A DNA stretch of 64,000 nt from Acidimicrobiia bacterium. Its GTDB lineage: Bacteria; Actinomycetota; Acidimicrobiia; Spongiisociales; UBA4744. The notes under the pieces were generated by a model that was given only the letters and a program-made list of their open reading frames with translations, searched no databases and was not told the origin of the DNA. Position 1 is the stretch's first letter; every line of letters begins with the position of its first letter. The translations under genes were made by a program, and so were the position numbers. The stretch is taken from the NCBI GenBank assembly GCA_029863625.1, contig JAOTUY010000001.1, positions 1-64,000 on the forward strand, in the 5' to 3' direction. Positions 34,900 through 45,957 of the stretch are shown here, piece after piece.

Positions 34900-35637
34900 T
34901 CACTCCGCCAGCAGCCCGGCAGCCTCTTCCATCGTGAAGCGGCCCTCCGTTACTTCACGACCGACGACCACACCTCCCAGGCGTTTGCCATCGGAGTCGA
35001 GCTCGGTCAAACCCCTGAGGTCGGCGAGGTTCCGCACACCGCCGGCCGCGATGACGGGCTCGTCCACGTAGGACATCGCCTCGCGCAGAATCCAGAAGTT
35101 GGGTGGCTCCGCCAGCGCATCGCGATTGGCTTCGGCGACCATGAACCCGGCTGCACCGGCCGAAGACAGTTCAATGATCACTTCTTCCAGATGGCGGCCA
35201 CTGTGCGCCGTCCAGCCCCGCACAACCAACTCCTCATCCGGCTTGACGTCCATGGTGATCATGACCTGATCAGGAAAGTCGCGGCAAATCTCCCAGGTTG
35301 CCACTTGGTCCTCGATGGCCGTGGTTCCCATAGCGATCCGCCAGGCTCCAGCTTCCAATCTGCGCTCCACCTCGGAGCGTGAACGCACTCCTCCGGCCAC
35401 CAGCACCGGAAGACTTACCTCGGCCACGATCTGATCGATCAACGGCCGGTTCGAGTAATCCCCATAGGCGGCGGCATTCAGATCGACAACCAGGAGGTGG
35501 TCGGCGCCTTTCGCCTCCCAGCCCTGGGCGCGAGCGACCGGATCGGCATCGAGCGCTATGGCAGCTTCGTGGACGTCGCCATGCGGAAGTCGGACGGCGC
35601 GACCGTCGAGAATATTGACGCGTGCATAGAGATCCAT
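34900..35637 (-). CDS. HisA-like (ProFAR isomerase family) TIM-barrel protein
   Basis: A 245-residue HisA/HisF-family barrel. ARVNILDGRAVRLPHGD matches the first HisA strand with Asp11, VDLNAA and VAGGVRSRSEVERRLEAGA bind phosphate, and VIAAGGVRNLADL the second phosphate. The usual second catalytic Asp motif (TDxxRDGT) reads AEANRDAL, so the general acid is replaced by Glu. No other histidine or tryptophan genes are nearby. It could be a genuine PriA/HisA with relaxed active site or a paralogue with a new substrate. No strong evidence decides. Confidence 0.75.
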   Translation of the reverse strand: MDLYARVNILDGRAVRLPHGDVHEAAIALDADPVARAQGWEAKGADHLLVVDLNAAAYGDYSNRPLIDQIVAEVSLPVLVAGGVRSRSEVERRLEAGAWRIAMGTTAIEDQVATWEICRDFPDQVMITMDVKPDEELVVRGWTAHSGRHLEEVIIELSSAGAAGFMVAEANRDALAEPPNFWILREAMSYVDEPVIAAGGVRNLADLRGLTELDSDGKRLGGVVVGREVTEGRFTMEEAAGLLAE

Positions 35638-35719
35638 GACGCCAGGCTAGACGCCGAACAGGCTCCCGGGTGGTGAGTCTCACAATCATGTTCTTGGTAG
35701 TGCCGAACTCTTGGCCTCA

Positions 35720-36619
35720 TCAAGCCTCGGGTTTGGAGAATCTGATGGGATCCTGGAGAACAGTCCGGATCGTCGGGTAGGCGAGCTCGATGGTCGGATC
35801 CGCGGCAATCGCATCGAGGAGGCGCTTCCATACGTCCTGGTCGGTCGCCCGGCGCTGTCGGGCCGACACAAGTACCCGCCCGGTGAGAAGCACCCCACTC
35901 TCTTGGACACTTACATAGACCATCGGGGTGAGGTGGGTGTACTTGATCCGATACTCCCGGGCGGTGGCTTTGATGCGTTCAGCCGCTTTGCCGGTGATGC
36001 CGGGGGCGACCTCCTGCAGAACCGCGGCAAAGACTGATTCGGCTCGCTTCCAGTCTGATTCGAAAGTGATCAGAAGCGGTATCTCATGCCAGATGAAACT
36101 GAATCCCTCCGTGTAATTGGCAACCGGCAACGTGAACACCAACCCGTTGGGTATGTGAATGATCCGTCCGGTTGACTGATCGGCATGCACCCAGTTGCCG
36201 ATCTCCAGAATGCTGAAGCGGAAGACCCGAACATCGATCACATCGCCGGCGTGGTCGCCGATCTCAATTCGGTCGCCGGTCCGAAAAGGACGACGGGTGA
36301 GGATATAGGCCCATCCGGCCAGGTTCTTCAGTACGTCGGACAGGGCAATGGCCACACCGGCCGACAGCAAGCCGAGGAACGTGGCAAAGTTCTCGAACTG
36401 GATCAGCCAGATCCGCAGCAGCAAGAAGAGAACCAGCAGGGTGGCCGTATATGTGGCGATCTTGCGGGCCCGGTACCAGACCTCAGGATCCTCGATCCGG
36501 CGGTGGATGATGCGCAGTACCACCCAGCGCACCAAGACGACGACGAGAAGCACCACCGCGGATTGAACCGCCTTCAACTGACCGGTCGAGAGACCCAGGG
36601 TCTCCGCAAGCGCTTCCAA
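35720..36619 (-). CDS. MscS family mechanosensitive channel
   Basis: A 299-residue small-conductance channel. Hydrophobic segments near 17-40 and 56-80 are followed by the pore helix region FATFLGLLSAGVAIALSDVLKNLAGWAYI and the beta domain with RPFRTGDRIEIGDHAGDVIDVRVF. It releases solutes on hypo-osmotic shock. TTG at 36619 follows GGAGG with five-base spacing and avoids overlap with the btuD gene; the frame open to 36691 would overlap it. It is last in the minus-strand run after btuFCD but is probably functionally unrelated. Confidence 0.85.
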   Translation of the reverse strand: MEALAETLGLSTGQLKAVQSAVVLLVVVLVRWVVLRIIHRRIEDPEVWYRARKIATYTATLLVLFLLLRIWLIQFENFATFLGLLSAGVAIALSDVLKNLAGWAYILTRRPFRTGDRIEIGDHAGDVIDVRVFRFSILEIGNWVHADQSTGRIIHIPNGLVFTLPVANYTEGFSFIWHEIPLLITFESDWKRAESVFAAVLQEVAPGITGKAAERIKATAREYRIKYTHLTPMVYVSVQESGVLLTGRVLVSARQRRATDQDVWKRLLDAIAADPTIELAYPTIRTVLQDPIRFSKPEA

Positions 36620-36641
36620 TGCGTCCTCCAGACCTATCAGG

Positions 36642-37445
36642 TTAGGGCTTATGACCTTTCGGGACCGAATGCGTGCTTCGCTGAGGAGCAACCACGACGC
36701 TTCCGTCCGGACTCCTCAGGATTGTCACCTGAGCGCTGTAGTGCTCACGCAGAAGGGCGGAGGTGAGCACAGTTTCCGCCGCGCCTGCGGCGGCGGTACG
36801 CCCGTCGACCAGCAGCACCAGGCGATCTGCGTACTGAGCAGCCAGGGTCAGGTCGTGCATGGCCGCCAGGACCGCAATCGACCGGGTCTCGCGTAGTCGG
36901 TCAACTAACTCGAGTACCTGCTGTTGGTGGCCGACGTCCAGAGCTGTGGTCGGCTCGTCGAGTAGCAGTACCGGCGCCTCCTGGGCGAGGGCGCGGGCCA
37001 ACACGACCCGCTGAAGCTCGCCACCGCTGAGCGATTGCAGGACCCGATCCGCCATGGATCCGAGGTCTAGCTCGGCAAGCACCCGTCGGGCGACCCGCAG
37101 ATCACCACCGGATTCCGTCCCCCAGGCGGGAATATACGGAGTGCGACCCAGGAGGACGTAGTCCAGCACCGTCATACCGTCTGGTATCACAGGGTTCTGC
37201 GGGACCATCGCCACCAGTCGTGATCGGCGCCTGGTGGCCACACCCGCCGCCGAGTTGCCGGTGACCCGTACATCTCCCGTGGCCGGCAAAGTTCCGGCCA
37301 CCGCCCGCAGCAACGTCGACTTCCCGGACCCGTTCGGTCCGATGACTACCACCCATTCGCGCTCCGCGACATCAAGATCGACACCGTGCAGCACTTCATT
37401 ATCGCCATATCCGGCACGCAACCCCCGGCACTCGAGACGCGCCAT
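36642..37445 (-). CDS. btuD: Cobalamin/iron-type ABC transporter ATP-binding protein
   Basis: A 267-residue ATPase: Walker A VVIGPNGSGKSTLLR, signature LQSLSGGELQRVVLARAL and Walker [15 protein letters not shown], with the MHDLTLAA His loop. It belongs to the FecCD/BtuCD importer class. The ATG at 37445 shares one base with the permease stop (TGATG). The open frame runs to 38273, but that extension is Arg/Gly-rich and antisense-free noise inside the permease gene. The upstream cobalamin riboswitch points to vitamin B12 as ligand. Confidence 0.9.
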   Translation of the reverse strand: MARLECRGLRAGYGDNEVLHGVDLDVAEREWVVVIGPNGSGKSTLLRAVAGTLPATGDVRVTGNSAAGVATRRRSRLVAMVPQNPVIPDGMTVLDYVLLGRTPYIPAWGTESGGDLRVARRVLAELDLGSMADRVLQSLSGGELQRVVLARALAQEAPVLLLDEPTTALDVGHQQQVLELVDRLRETRSIAVLAAMHDLTLAAQYADRLVLLVDGRTAAAGAAETVLTSALLREHYSAQVTILRSPDGSVVVAPQRSTHSVPKGHKP

Positions 37446-38476
37446 CAGGCAGCCTCCCGGCGTCGCAGGATCATGGCAAAGAACGGGGCACCCACGAAGG
37501 CCGTCACCACGCCGATTGGCAACTCGCCGGGAGAGATCAGGGTGCGAGCCAGAAGATCTGCGGCCAGCAAGAAGGCTGCCCCGATGACCATCGAGAGCGG
37601 CAGGATCACCCGATAGCTCACGCCGGCCACCATTCGAACGGCGTGTGGCACCACGATCCCCACGAACCCGATCAATCCGGTCACGGAGACGACTGCCGCG
37701 GACCCGAGGGTGGCTGCAGCAATGATCACCAGTCGGGCCCGGGCGGGTTGTACTCCCAAAGTGGCCGCCTCTTCTTCGCCGACCGAAAGAACGTCGAGGA
37801 CCCGGCGATAGGCCATGAGCACTACCAGAGCCACCACGACGTACGGAAGCACCGTGCCTACTTGCGACCACGTGGCGGCGCTCAGGCGCCCCAGCAGCCA
37901 CGCGAATACCTCTCTGATCCGGTCTGACAACTGCTGTTGGATAAAGGTCTGGATGGCTGTGAGAAAGGACCCAACGGCGACACCTGACAGGATCAGCGTC
38001 GCCGCGGTTCTTCTGCCACCGGCCGCCCGGGCAAAATAGTAGGTAGCGCCCACCGCCAGAACGGCACCGGCAAAGGCGGCTGGGGGCAGGGCACCGGCCC
38101 CGGCACCGAAAGCTAGAGCTGCGGTGGCACCCAAACCGGCTCCGGCCGCCACCCCGAGCAGGTAAGGATCGGCGAGTGGGTTGCGGAACACTCCCTGGTA
38201 GGCACCCCCGGCGGTCGCCAGCATGGCCCCGACGAGGCTCCCCAGCACCACGCGCGGGGCTCGCAGTTGCCATACAATGGCGGCCTCCTGGTCGCTCAGA
38301 CCCGAATCGATGTTCACCGGAAGGATCCGATCGGCTATTTCTAATAGGGCCGCGCCGGCTCCGATTCGCACCGGGCCAAGAGTGACACCCAGGACCGCAA
38401 TCACCAGAAGGGATGTGCCACCGATGAAGTACGCGCGCCTCCTCCGACTCGAGGGGACGGCGGCCGGGGTCGCCAC
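37445..38476 (-). CDS. btuC: Cobalamin/iron-type ABC transporter permease (FecCD family)
   Basis: A 343-residue permease with about ten membrane segments. ALLEIADRILP, LRAPRVVLGSLVGAMLATAGGAYQGVFRNPLADPYLLGVAAGAGLG (read in parts) and VSVTGLIGFVGIVVPHAVRM are the FecCD/BtuC hallmarks; the last is the coupling loop. GTG at 38476 overlaps the stop of the binding-protein gene by one base (TAGTG). The frame open to 38605 is inside that gene and is not family-like. Confidence 0.9.
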   Translation of the reverse strand: MATPAAVPSSRRRRAYFIGGTSLLVIAVLGVTLGPVRIGAGAALLEIADRILPVNIDSGLSDQEAAIVWQLRAPRVVLGSLVGAMLATAGGAYQGVFRNPLADPYLLGVAAGAGLGATAALAFGAGAGALPPAAFAGAVLAVGATYYFARAAGGRRTAATLILSGVAVGSFLTAIQTFIQQQLSDRIREVFAWLLGRLSAATWSQVGTVLPYVVVALVVLMAYRRVLDVLSVGEEEAATLGVQPARARLVIIAAATLGSAAVVSVTGLIGFVGIVVPHAVRMVAGVSYRVILPLSMVIGAAFLLAADLLARTLISPGELPIGVVTAFVGAPFFAMILRRREAA

Positions 38477-39345
38477 TACGAGGCCGCCTCGATGGCCGCC
38501 ACGATGTCCTCGACTAGATCGACGGTTCGGGGGCCCCACCGTCCGGCCACATCGCCGTCCAATTCGAATACGGCACCATTCTGAACCGCGCTGAGGGAGC
38601 CCCATCCGGGGCGAGCGCCGACCGACTCGAAGCTCTCACCGAAGCCCGCATCACCGAGAAGAATGAGGTCCGGATCTCGAGAGAACAAGTACTCCTCAGC
38701 TATCTGGACATACCCGGATGCGAATTCATCGGGAACGGCATCAGCGATGTTCGACAAGCCGAGGCGGCGATAGATGTCCCCGAGGAAGGTCGATGAATTG
38801 GCGGAGAACAGCGTGTTATCAATCTCGTGGAACACTGTGAGCCCCTCAGCCGTGGTCGAACCAATCAGCGCGTCGATCCTGGTCTGCATGGAGGAGATGA
38901 GGTTGGCGGCCTCCGCCTCCCGACCGGTTACGTCGCCCAGAATCTCGATTTGCTCATAGGCGTCCTCCAGGTTCGCGGCGGGAGCTAGGAGAAGAACCGG
39001 GATCCCGACCGCCTGGAGCGCATCTAATTCCCCCTGGGAATTGAACCCGGTGACGACGAGGTCGGGTTCAACTGCGGCGATCTCCTCAACATTGAAGTTG
39101 AAGGCGTCCACTTTCGTCGTCGCCTCGGCCTCTATGGGGTAATTGGACGTGAGGTCGGTCGCAACGACGAACGAGGCGGCGTCGATGGCATACAGAATCT
39201 CGGTATGGGTCGCCGAGAGGGACACAATTCGCTCCGGCCGCTCGTCGAGAGTCAATTGGCCGGCATCGCTATCGACCGTGATGGGTGACGCACAAGCAGC
39301 AACCAGCAAACCCAGGGCCAGGAAACAAACTGTCGGGCGTCTCAC
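38476..39345 (-). CDS. btuF: Cobalamin-type ABC transporter substrate-binding lipoprotein
   Basis: A 289-residue periplasmic-binding-fold protein. Lipoprotein signal FLALGLLVAAC with Cys18, then RIVSLSATHTEILYAI, VEEIAAVEPDLVVTGFNS and YEQIEILGDVTGREAEAANL, the BtuF/FecB class. GTG at 39345 follows GGAGG with five-base spacing; that GGAGG pairs with an upstream CCTCC. With a cobalamin riboswitch in its leader, it most likely captures B12 or cobinamide and delivers it to the permease. Confidence 0.9.
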   Translation of the reverse strand: MRRPTVCFLALGLLVAACASPITVDSDAGQLTLDERPERIVSLSATHTEILYAIDAASFVVATDLTSNYPIEAEATTKVDAFNFNVEEIAAVEPDLVVTGFNSQGELDALQAVGIPVLLLAPAANLEDAYEQIEILGDVTGREAEAANLISSMQTRIDALIGSTTAEGLTVFHEIDNTLFSANSSTFLGDIYRRLGLSNIADAVPDEFASGYVQIAEEYLFSRDPDLILLGDAGFGESFESVGARPGWGSLSAVQNGAVFELDGDVAGRWGPRTVDLVEDIVAAIEAAS

Positions 39346-39349
39346 CAGT

Positions 39350-39367
39350 CCTCCAATCCTTCGGAGG
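39350..39367 (-). promoter_or_regulatory. Shine-Dalgarno sequestering hairpin of btuF
   Basis: On the minus strand CCTCC (39367-39363) and the ribosome site GGAGG (39354-39350) can pair across an eight-base loop just before the GTG start. It is the probable expression platform of the cobalamin riboswitch, which would block translation initiation when B12 is bound. Confidence 0.6.
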
Positions 39368-39419
39368 ACGCTGCGTCCGACGTGGTCGCACGTGCGCCCT
39401 TCCTGCGAGAGCACTTTCG

Positions 39420-39545
39420 TGACCATGAAGGCAGGCGACCTGGCTCATCCCTCCACAGAGGGCATCACAGTTGCGGGACAGCGCCGGATTGAAACCGGAC
39501 TTCGCTCTTAGCCACTGATGGGACCTTCACGGTGTCCGGCTCAAC
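39420..39545 (-). ncRNA. Cobalamin riboswitch (AdoCbl-type)
   Basis: On the minus strand the conserved elements occur in order: CACCGTGAAGGTCC near the 5' end, GGCGCTGTCCCGCAACTGTGA in the core (written here in part: CCCGCAACTGTGATG), and the B12 box AGCCAGGTCGCCTGCC at 39445-39430. Spacing fits the Rfam cobalamin aptamer. It precedes the btuFCD genes, so B12 itself should shut down its own uptake. Confidence 0.88.
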
Positions 39546-39592
39546 CGGACAATCGCAACAATAGCCGCCTGTTTGCCGGCAGGAGAATCTCC

Positions 39593-39605
39593 CTACACTG
39601 GGCCG
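39593..39605 (+). promoter_or_regulatory. -10 box of a possibly leaderless transcript
   Basis: TACACT at 39593-39598 lies seven bases before the ATG at 39606. A weak TTTGCC -35 lies 16 bases upstream. This would start transcription at or next to the start codon. Confidence 0.4.
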
Positions 39606-39728
39606 ATGATCCGCAGACCCATCCTCGTAGTGGCCGCTTTGGCCGCGGCAGTTCTGGCAGTTAGAAAGCGGCCGATCAGGCCTCCCCAGGGATCTGGTGC
39701 CTGGGAACCGGTCGAACTCAAGCGGTGA
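39606..39728 (+). CDS. Small single-span membrane protein (40 residues)
   Basis: ATG to TGA frame of 41 codons: two Arg, then a hydrophobic helix (PILVVAALAAAVLAV), a basic RKRP turn and a Pro-rich tail ending WEPVELKR. Layout and place near gyrA recall the DLW-39 type small actinobacterial proteins (short helix, then a Trp-containing tail), but the match is weak. No ribosome site; the -10 box directly upstream suggests a leaderless message. Followed after ten bases by the next plus-strand gene, with which it may form an operon. Confidence 0.45.
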   Translation: MIRRPILVVAALAAAVLAVRKRPIRPPQGSGAWEPVELKR

Positions 39729-39738
39729 CCAACCGACC

Positions 39739-40497
39739 ATGAAGATCGCCCTAGAAGCCACCGGGAAGATAGGGTCGAGGGCGGCCCGGGTACTCCTGGC
39801 CGAACGGTCCGTCGAAGCCATCGGCCTGATTGGGCGGCGCTCCACGTCGGGTGACCCCCGGGTCAGCACCATCACCGACCTCGCCGGCTGGGATGTTGTC
39901 GCCAGCGACGATATCGAACACATCAAACGGCGCTATCGACAGGCTTCGGACCATGGCATTCCCTTGGTGGTACCAACCAACCAGGCGGTTGTTACTCCCA
40001 ACCCGGACATACCGTTCGTCGTCGGTGCCAACCCCCGCTTCGGCCTGGCGGCCTCACTGGCGGCCCACGAATGCACCCGCCACGAAAGTCCCATGGAAGC
40101 TGTGGTCGCATGGACGGAACCCGGTCGTCCCCTCCGGCGGGGCCTGCCGCTGGTCTTTCCACAACCAATCGGGAACCTGTGGGCCGAGAGTGGCGACGAC
40201 GTCTGGCCGCAAGCACCTCCCGGCACGCAGTTCCTGGCCGCACCGGTCGAAGGGCCATGGACCGGTCTGGCGGTCAGGGTGACCGCGGCAACGCCGGAGG
40301 GAGTCGAAGTACGCACGCTGGGAGTGGCAGACGACAGTTACTTCCTGGGGGGAATCGCCTTCGCGGCGGCGGTGCTGGCAGCCGGGACCGGCGCGTACCC
40401 GGTCGGTGTCAATTACCCGACCGCTGCTTTCGGTACGTATCTCGAAAGGGCGCTCAAAGCGGGTCTAGAAATCGCCACGTTCCATGAACTTCGGTAG
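39739..40497 (+). CDS. Unrecognised protein with dehydrogenase-like N terminus
   Basis: A 252-residue protein. MKIALEATGKIGSRAARVLL resembles a degenerate Rossmann start, with LIGRRSTSGDPRV next. VPTNQAVVTPNPDIPFVVGANPRFGLAASLA and the C-terminal SYFLGGIAFAAAVLAAGTGAYPVGVNYP are well ordered but match no family I can name; the overall plan recalls saccharopine-dehydrogenase or semialdehyde-dehydrogenase-like proteins. I start at 39739, ten bases after the small membrane protein gene; the frame reaches 39697. No Shine-Dalgarno sequence. Function unknown. Confidence 0.65.
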   Translation: MKIALEATGKIGSRAARVLLAERSVEAIGLIGRRSTSGDPRVSTITDLAGWDVVASDDIEHIKRRYRQASDHGIPLVVPTNQAVVTPNPDIPFVVGANPRFGLAASLAAHECTRHESPMEAVVAWTEPGRPLRRGLPLVFPQPIGNLWAESGDDVWPQAPPGTQFLAAPVEGPWTGLAVRVTAATPEGVEVRTLGVADDSYFLGGIAFAAAVLAAGTGAYPVGVNYPTAAFGTYLERALKAGLEIATFHELR

Positions 40498-40627
40498 GCG
40501 AGCTCGGCTCGCCTGTGCATGGTTCTCGGTAGGAGGCCCCCTGCCCCAGCGGGTTCGCCGCTGCGGTACTTCCCCCGGGCGGTGTTCTCTCGCGGTTTGG
40601 GCCGACGGGTCGGACGGCCTCACTCAC

Positions 40628-40749
40628 CGAGGGGGGCTCGGTTCGAAGGAACCGAGCCGGAGGGGGCATCTAGCTGCAGGAAATGAGCCCGGGTGCCCCC
40701 TCAGTCCTCGTTTCGCTCGGACAGCTCCCCCGCTTCACAGCGGGGGAGC
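40628..40749. repeat. Cluster of palindromes (REP-like or IS-end-like)
   Basis: Three nested dyads in a gene-free stretch (40498-40862). GGCTCGGTTC-GAAG-GAACCGAGCC forms a ten-pair stem with tetraloop (40635-40658). GAGGGGGCA (40660-40668) pairs with TGCCCCCTC (40694-40702). GCTCCCCCGC-TTCACA-GCGGGGGAGC forms a ten-pair stem (40724-40749). The last resembles the hairpin at 61245-61273. Such arrays are typical of interspersed palindromic repeats or ends of IS200/IS605-type elements; no transposase is present. Confidence 0.6.
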
Positions 40750-40862
40750 CCACGTTGGGAAACACGGCAGAATGTCGCCCGTATCGGCGCAACCCGACAC
40801 CCGGCGGGGAACTATTTCGAGGAGAGCCACGAAGACCGAAGGGGGCGGCAGGCATCAGCGAG

Positions 40863-41396
40863 CTACGAGCTACGAACCTCGAATGAGGCTCCCACCGCTT
40901 TGTCGGTGAGGACCACTTCTTCGGTGGGCAGATCAACCTGGTCAAGCGGTAGAGACGAGCCAGGCGGAGGCGTGGTGGTCTGCCAGCTACGAGGGATACG
41001 GACACCGGCCTGAGAGCCCTGCGGAGCGTTGAGCGTCTCCTCCAGCACCACTATCTCGATACCACCGACTATGTCCGAGATGAGGTTGTACATCACGGCC
41101 GCCAGTGTCGTGAGTCCGGTCAACAGCACCGTCCACACGACGCCCAGGAAGACGGCTACTCGCAGATAGCGCTCACCATCGGCGAACAACTCAGCATCCG
41201 CCTCCAGCAGGGTGATCTTCTTGCCGAAGTCTTCGATGGCCTGGGGAATACCGGCGTTATTGACCACGGCCCACAGGATCACCATGCCGAGCACGATGGC
41301 CACGGCCATCACGGCATAGAAAACAATCGAGACCTTCAACACGGTCCACGGATCGAATTTTCTTATGACCCTGCGCACTCGTCGCACGGATGCCAT
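40863..41396 (-). CDS. DUF3566 membrane protein
   Basis: A 177-residue DUF3566 protein, found directly after gyrA in many actinobacteria. VRRVIRKFDPWTVLKVSIVFYAV leads into two membrane segments (VAIVLGMVILWAVVN and LGVVWTVLLTGLTTLAAVMYNLISDIVGG), then a ~55-residue Pro-rich cytoplasmic tail that is longer than usual. GAGGAG lies before the ATG at 41396; the frame runs on to 41531, inside the gyrA end, without family similarity. Function unknown. Confidence 0.85.
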   Translation of the reverse strand: MASVRRVRRVIRKFDPWTVLKVSIVFYAVMAVAIVLGMVILWAVVNNAGIPQAIEDFGKKITLLEADAELFADGERYLRVAVFLGVVWTVLLTGLTTLAAVMYNLISDIVGGIEIVVLEETLNAPQGSQAGVRIPRSWQTTTPPPGSSLPLDQVDLPTEEVVLTDKAVGASFEVRSS

Positions 41397-41451
41397 AACT
41401 TTCAACTCCTCGTGGGGCGAGTGTAACGCCCAACCTCGATAACCCAGGTGA

Positions 41452-43938
41452 TCAGTCCTCCAACCCAACGATGCCGCTGGTCGGCTGGTTCCCAAGGGCC
41501 TCCTCGACTTCTTCGATCGGAATGGGAGCAAATGCCGAGATCGTGGTGCCGTCCGGCATGTTCATCACTTTGACACCACTGGCTTCCCGTTTTTGGCGAC
41601 TGATCTGATTCACTGCAATGCGAATCACCACCCCACCGGATGAAATGACGAATATCTGCGTACCGTCGAGGATCGCCCGGGCCCCGACCAGGGTTCCACG
41701 CACCTTGGTCAGCTTGATGGCCTTGACGCCAAGACCGCCGCGCCGTTGATTGGGGAATCCACTCATTGCTACGCGTTTCCCATAGCCACCCGAGGTGATG
41801 AGAAGAACCTGCTCGCCATCGGAGTTGGAAGCGGCTCCAATCACTCGATCGCCCTCGCGCAGCTTGACGCCGCGCACCCCGCGGGTGGCGCGGCCCATGG
41901 GCCGAAGGTCTTTCTCAGAGAAACGAATCCCCTGGCCCATTTGCGTGAATAACAGCATGTCGTTCTCACCGTTGGTGGTGCGGACCGCTACCAGCTCATC
42001 TCCTTCGACCAAGTTGATGGCAACCAGGGTTGCATTGCGCGAGTCATAGTCGCCGAACGGCGTCTTCTTGACCAGGCCCTTCCTGGTCACCATCACCAGA
42101 TAGCGCGACGTCTCATAGTTGCGGGTGTCGATCACGGCTTCGATCCGTTCTTCCGGATCAAGCGGAAGCACCGATTGCGCCAGAACCCCTTTGGCGGTTC
42201 GATCTTTGCGAGGGATCTCGTGCGCCCTGATCCGGTGGACCTTGCCCTGATTGGTGAAGAACAACAAGTAGGCGTGGGCAGTCGTGTGCACGAGCTTGTT
42301 GACGACGTCATCCTCATGGAGCGAGGCTGCCTTGACTCCCCGACCCCCTCGGCCTTGCGTTCGATAGATGCTGGCCTCAACCGACTTGAGATATCCATTG
42401 GCGGACACGGTAACGACCAGTTCGTCGTCGGCGATCAAATCTTCGAGGGAGAGGTCTCCCTCGTCGGGGATGATCCTGCTGCGCCGCTTATCGGCGAATT
42501 TCTCGCGGATTTCGGTCAATTCCTCCACAATGATGGCCCGTCGGCGGGAGGGATCGGCCAGGATGGCTTCGAGTTCGGCAACGAGGTCTTTCAATTGCTG
42601 AAGGTCTTCGCGAAGCTTCCCGGTCTCCAGCGCAGTCAGACGACGGAGTGGCATTTCCAAGATGGCGTTCGCCTGGATCTCCGAGAGGCCAAACCGCTCA
42701 ATCAACCGACCTTTAGCGGTCGGGGTGTCGTCGGACGAGCGGATGATCTGGACTACTTCGTCGATATTGTCGACTGCGATGATCAAGCCCTCGAGGACGT
42801 GCGCCTTTGCCTTGGCGTCCTCGAGCCGATGGAGGGTGCGTCGTTCGACTACTTCCATCTGGTGGTCGATGTAGTACCCGATCATCTCGGCGATGTTGAG
42901 TGTTCGGGGCACACCGTCGACCAGCGCAACGGCGTTCACCCCGAATGTTTCCTGCAGTTGCGTCATTTTGAAGAGCTGATTGAGCACGACTTGGGGAGCC
43001 GCTTCCCGTTTGAGCTCGACGACCAACCGGGTCCCGAGCCGAGCGGAGCTCTCGTTTCGGAGGTCGGCAATCCCCGCAATCTTCTTGTCGTGGACCAGAT
43101 CGGCGATCTTGGCCAGCACCCGGTCCTGGGAGACCTGGTAGGGAAGCTCGCTCACAATGATGGCCGTGCGGCCCTTGCGTATCTCCTGCACGTCCGTGAC
43201 GGCCCGCATCTTCACCGAGCCTCTTCCGGTGGTGAGGGCCTCGCGAATACCGTTGGTCCCAACCAGGTAGGCACCCGTTGGGAAGTCGGGGCCTTTGACG
43301 ATCCGGAGGTAATCCTCGATCGGAGCATCAGGATTCCCGATGGCGAAAATCACGGCGTCGATGACCTCCCCCAGGTTGTGGGGAGGGATGTTGGTCGCCA
43401 TGCCGACCGCGATCCCGGTGGCACCGTTGGCCAGCAGATTCGGGTACCGGGCAGGCAGCACGAGCGGTTCGGAGGACTCGCCGCTGTAGTTGTCCTGGAA
43501 GTCGACGGTATTTTCGCGGATGCCTTCCAGCAGGTGCATGGCAATAGGTGACAGTCGGCTCTCGGTGTAGCGCATGGCCGCCGGCGGGTCGTCGATGGTG
43601 CCGAAGTTGCCCTGCGGCGAGATCAGGGGATATCGAGAGCTGAAATCCTGCCCCAGGCGGACCAGCGCATCGTAGATGGCATCATTACCGTGCGGGTGGT
43701 AGCTGCCCATGACGTTGCCGACCACGGTCGCACACTTGCGGAAGCTGGTTCCCGGGCGCATTCCCGCCTCGAACATCGCGTAGACGATCCGACGCTGCAC
43801 CGGCTTCATTCCATCCCGCACGTCGGGGAGAGCTCGTGACACGATGACCGACATCGCATAATCGAGGAAGGACTTCTTGACCTCGTCGTTGATATCGATC
43901 ACGAGGTTGTTCTCTTCGTACGTGCGTTCGTCGACCAT
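41452..43938 (-). CDS. gyrA: DNA gyrase subunit A
   Basis: An 828-residue gyrase A subunit. [21 protein letters not shown] starts the breakage-reunion domain (written here in part: [14 protein letters not shown]), [11 protein letters not shown] holds the catalytic Tyr124, and the C-terminal wrapping domain carries the GyrA box [10 protein letters not shown]. The quinolone-determining loop reads [10 protein letters not shown]: Asn85-Asp86 replace the usual Asp-Ser or Asp-Ala pair. It follows gyrB by 15 bases on the same strand. Two long antisense frames over it are shadows. Confidence 0.98.
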   Translation of the reverse strand: MVDERTYEENNLVIDINDEVKKSFLDYAMSVIVSRALPDVRDGMKPVQRRIVYAMFEAGMRPGTSFRKCATVVGNVMGSYHPHGNDAIYDALVRLGQDFSSRYPLISPQGNFGTIDDPPAAMRYTESRLSPIAMHLLEGIRENTVDFQDNYSGESSEPLVLPARYPNLLANGATGIAVGMATNIPPHNLGEVIDAVIFAIGNPDAPIEDYLRIVKGPDFPTGAYLVGTNGIREALTTGRGSVKMRAVTDVQEIRKGRTAIIVSELPYQVSQDRVLAKIADLVHDKKIAGIADLRNESSARLGTRLVVELKREAAPQVVLNQLFKMTQLQETFGVNAVALVDGVPRTLNIAEMIGYYIDHQMEVVERRTLHRLEDAKAKAHVLEGLIIAVDNIDEVVQIIRSSDDTPTAKGRLIERFGLSEIQANAILEMPLRRLTALETGKLREDLQQLKDLVAELEAILADPSRRRAIIVEELTEIREKFADKRRSRIIPDEGDLSLEDLIADDELVVTVSANGYLKSVEASIYRTQGRGGRGVKAASLHEDDVVNKLVHTTAHAYLLFFTNQGKVHRIRAHEIPRKDRTAKGVLAQSVLPLDPEERIEAVIDTRNYETSRYLVMVTRKGLVKKTPFGDYDSRNATLVAINLVEGDELVAVRTTNGENDMLLFTQMGQGIRFSEKDLRPMGRATRGVRGVKLREGDRVIGAASNSDGEQVLLITSGGYGKRVAMSGFPNQRRGGLGVKAIKLTKVRGTLVGARAILDGTQIFVISSGGVVIRIAVNQISRQKREASGVKVMNMPDGTTISAFAPIPIEEVEEALGNQPTSGIVGLED

Positions 43939-43953
43939 GTGGTTCTCTCCCTA

Positions 43954-45885
<1,932 letters not shown>

Positions 45886-45957
45886 TCAACAAGAAGAACG
45901 GCCCGAAAGCGAAACCACCCGACGAGTCCCGCCAGAGCCATTGTTTACACGAATGTA

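Noticed and set aside
36642..38273. A 543-codon open frame apparently fusing an unknown domain to the btuD ATPase
   Set aside because: The N-terminal ~275 residues are Arg/Gly-rich, lie inside the btuC gene in another frame and look like no family. The ATPase has its own ATG coupled to the btuC stop.
42175..43551. Long (458-codon) plus-strand frame opposite gyrA
   Set aside because: It is the antisense of a conserved GC-rich gene; composition and lack of a ribosome site mark it as a shadow. The same holds for 44344-45318 opposite gyrB.
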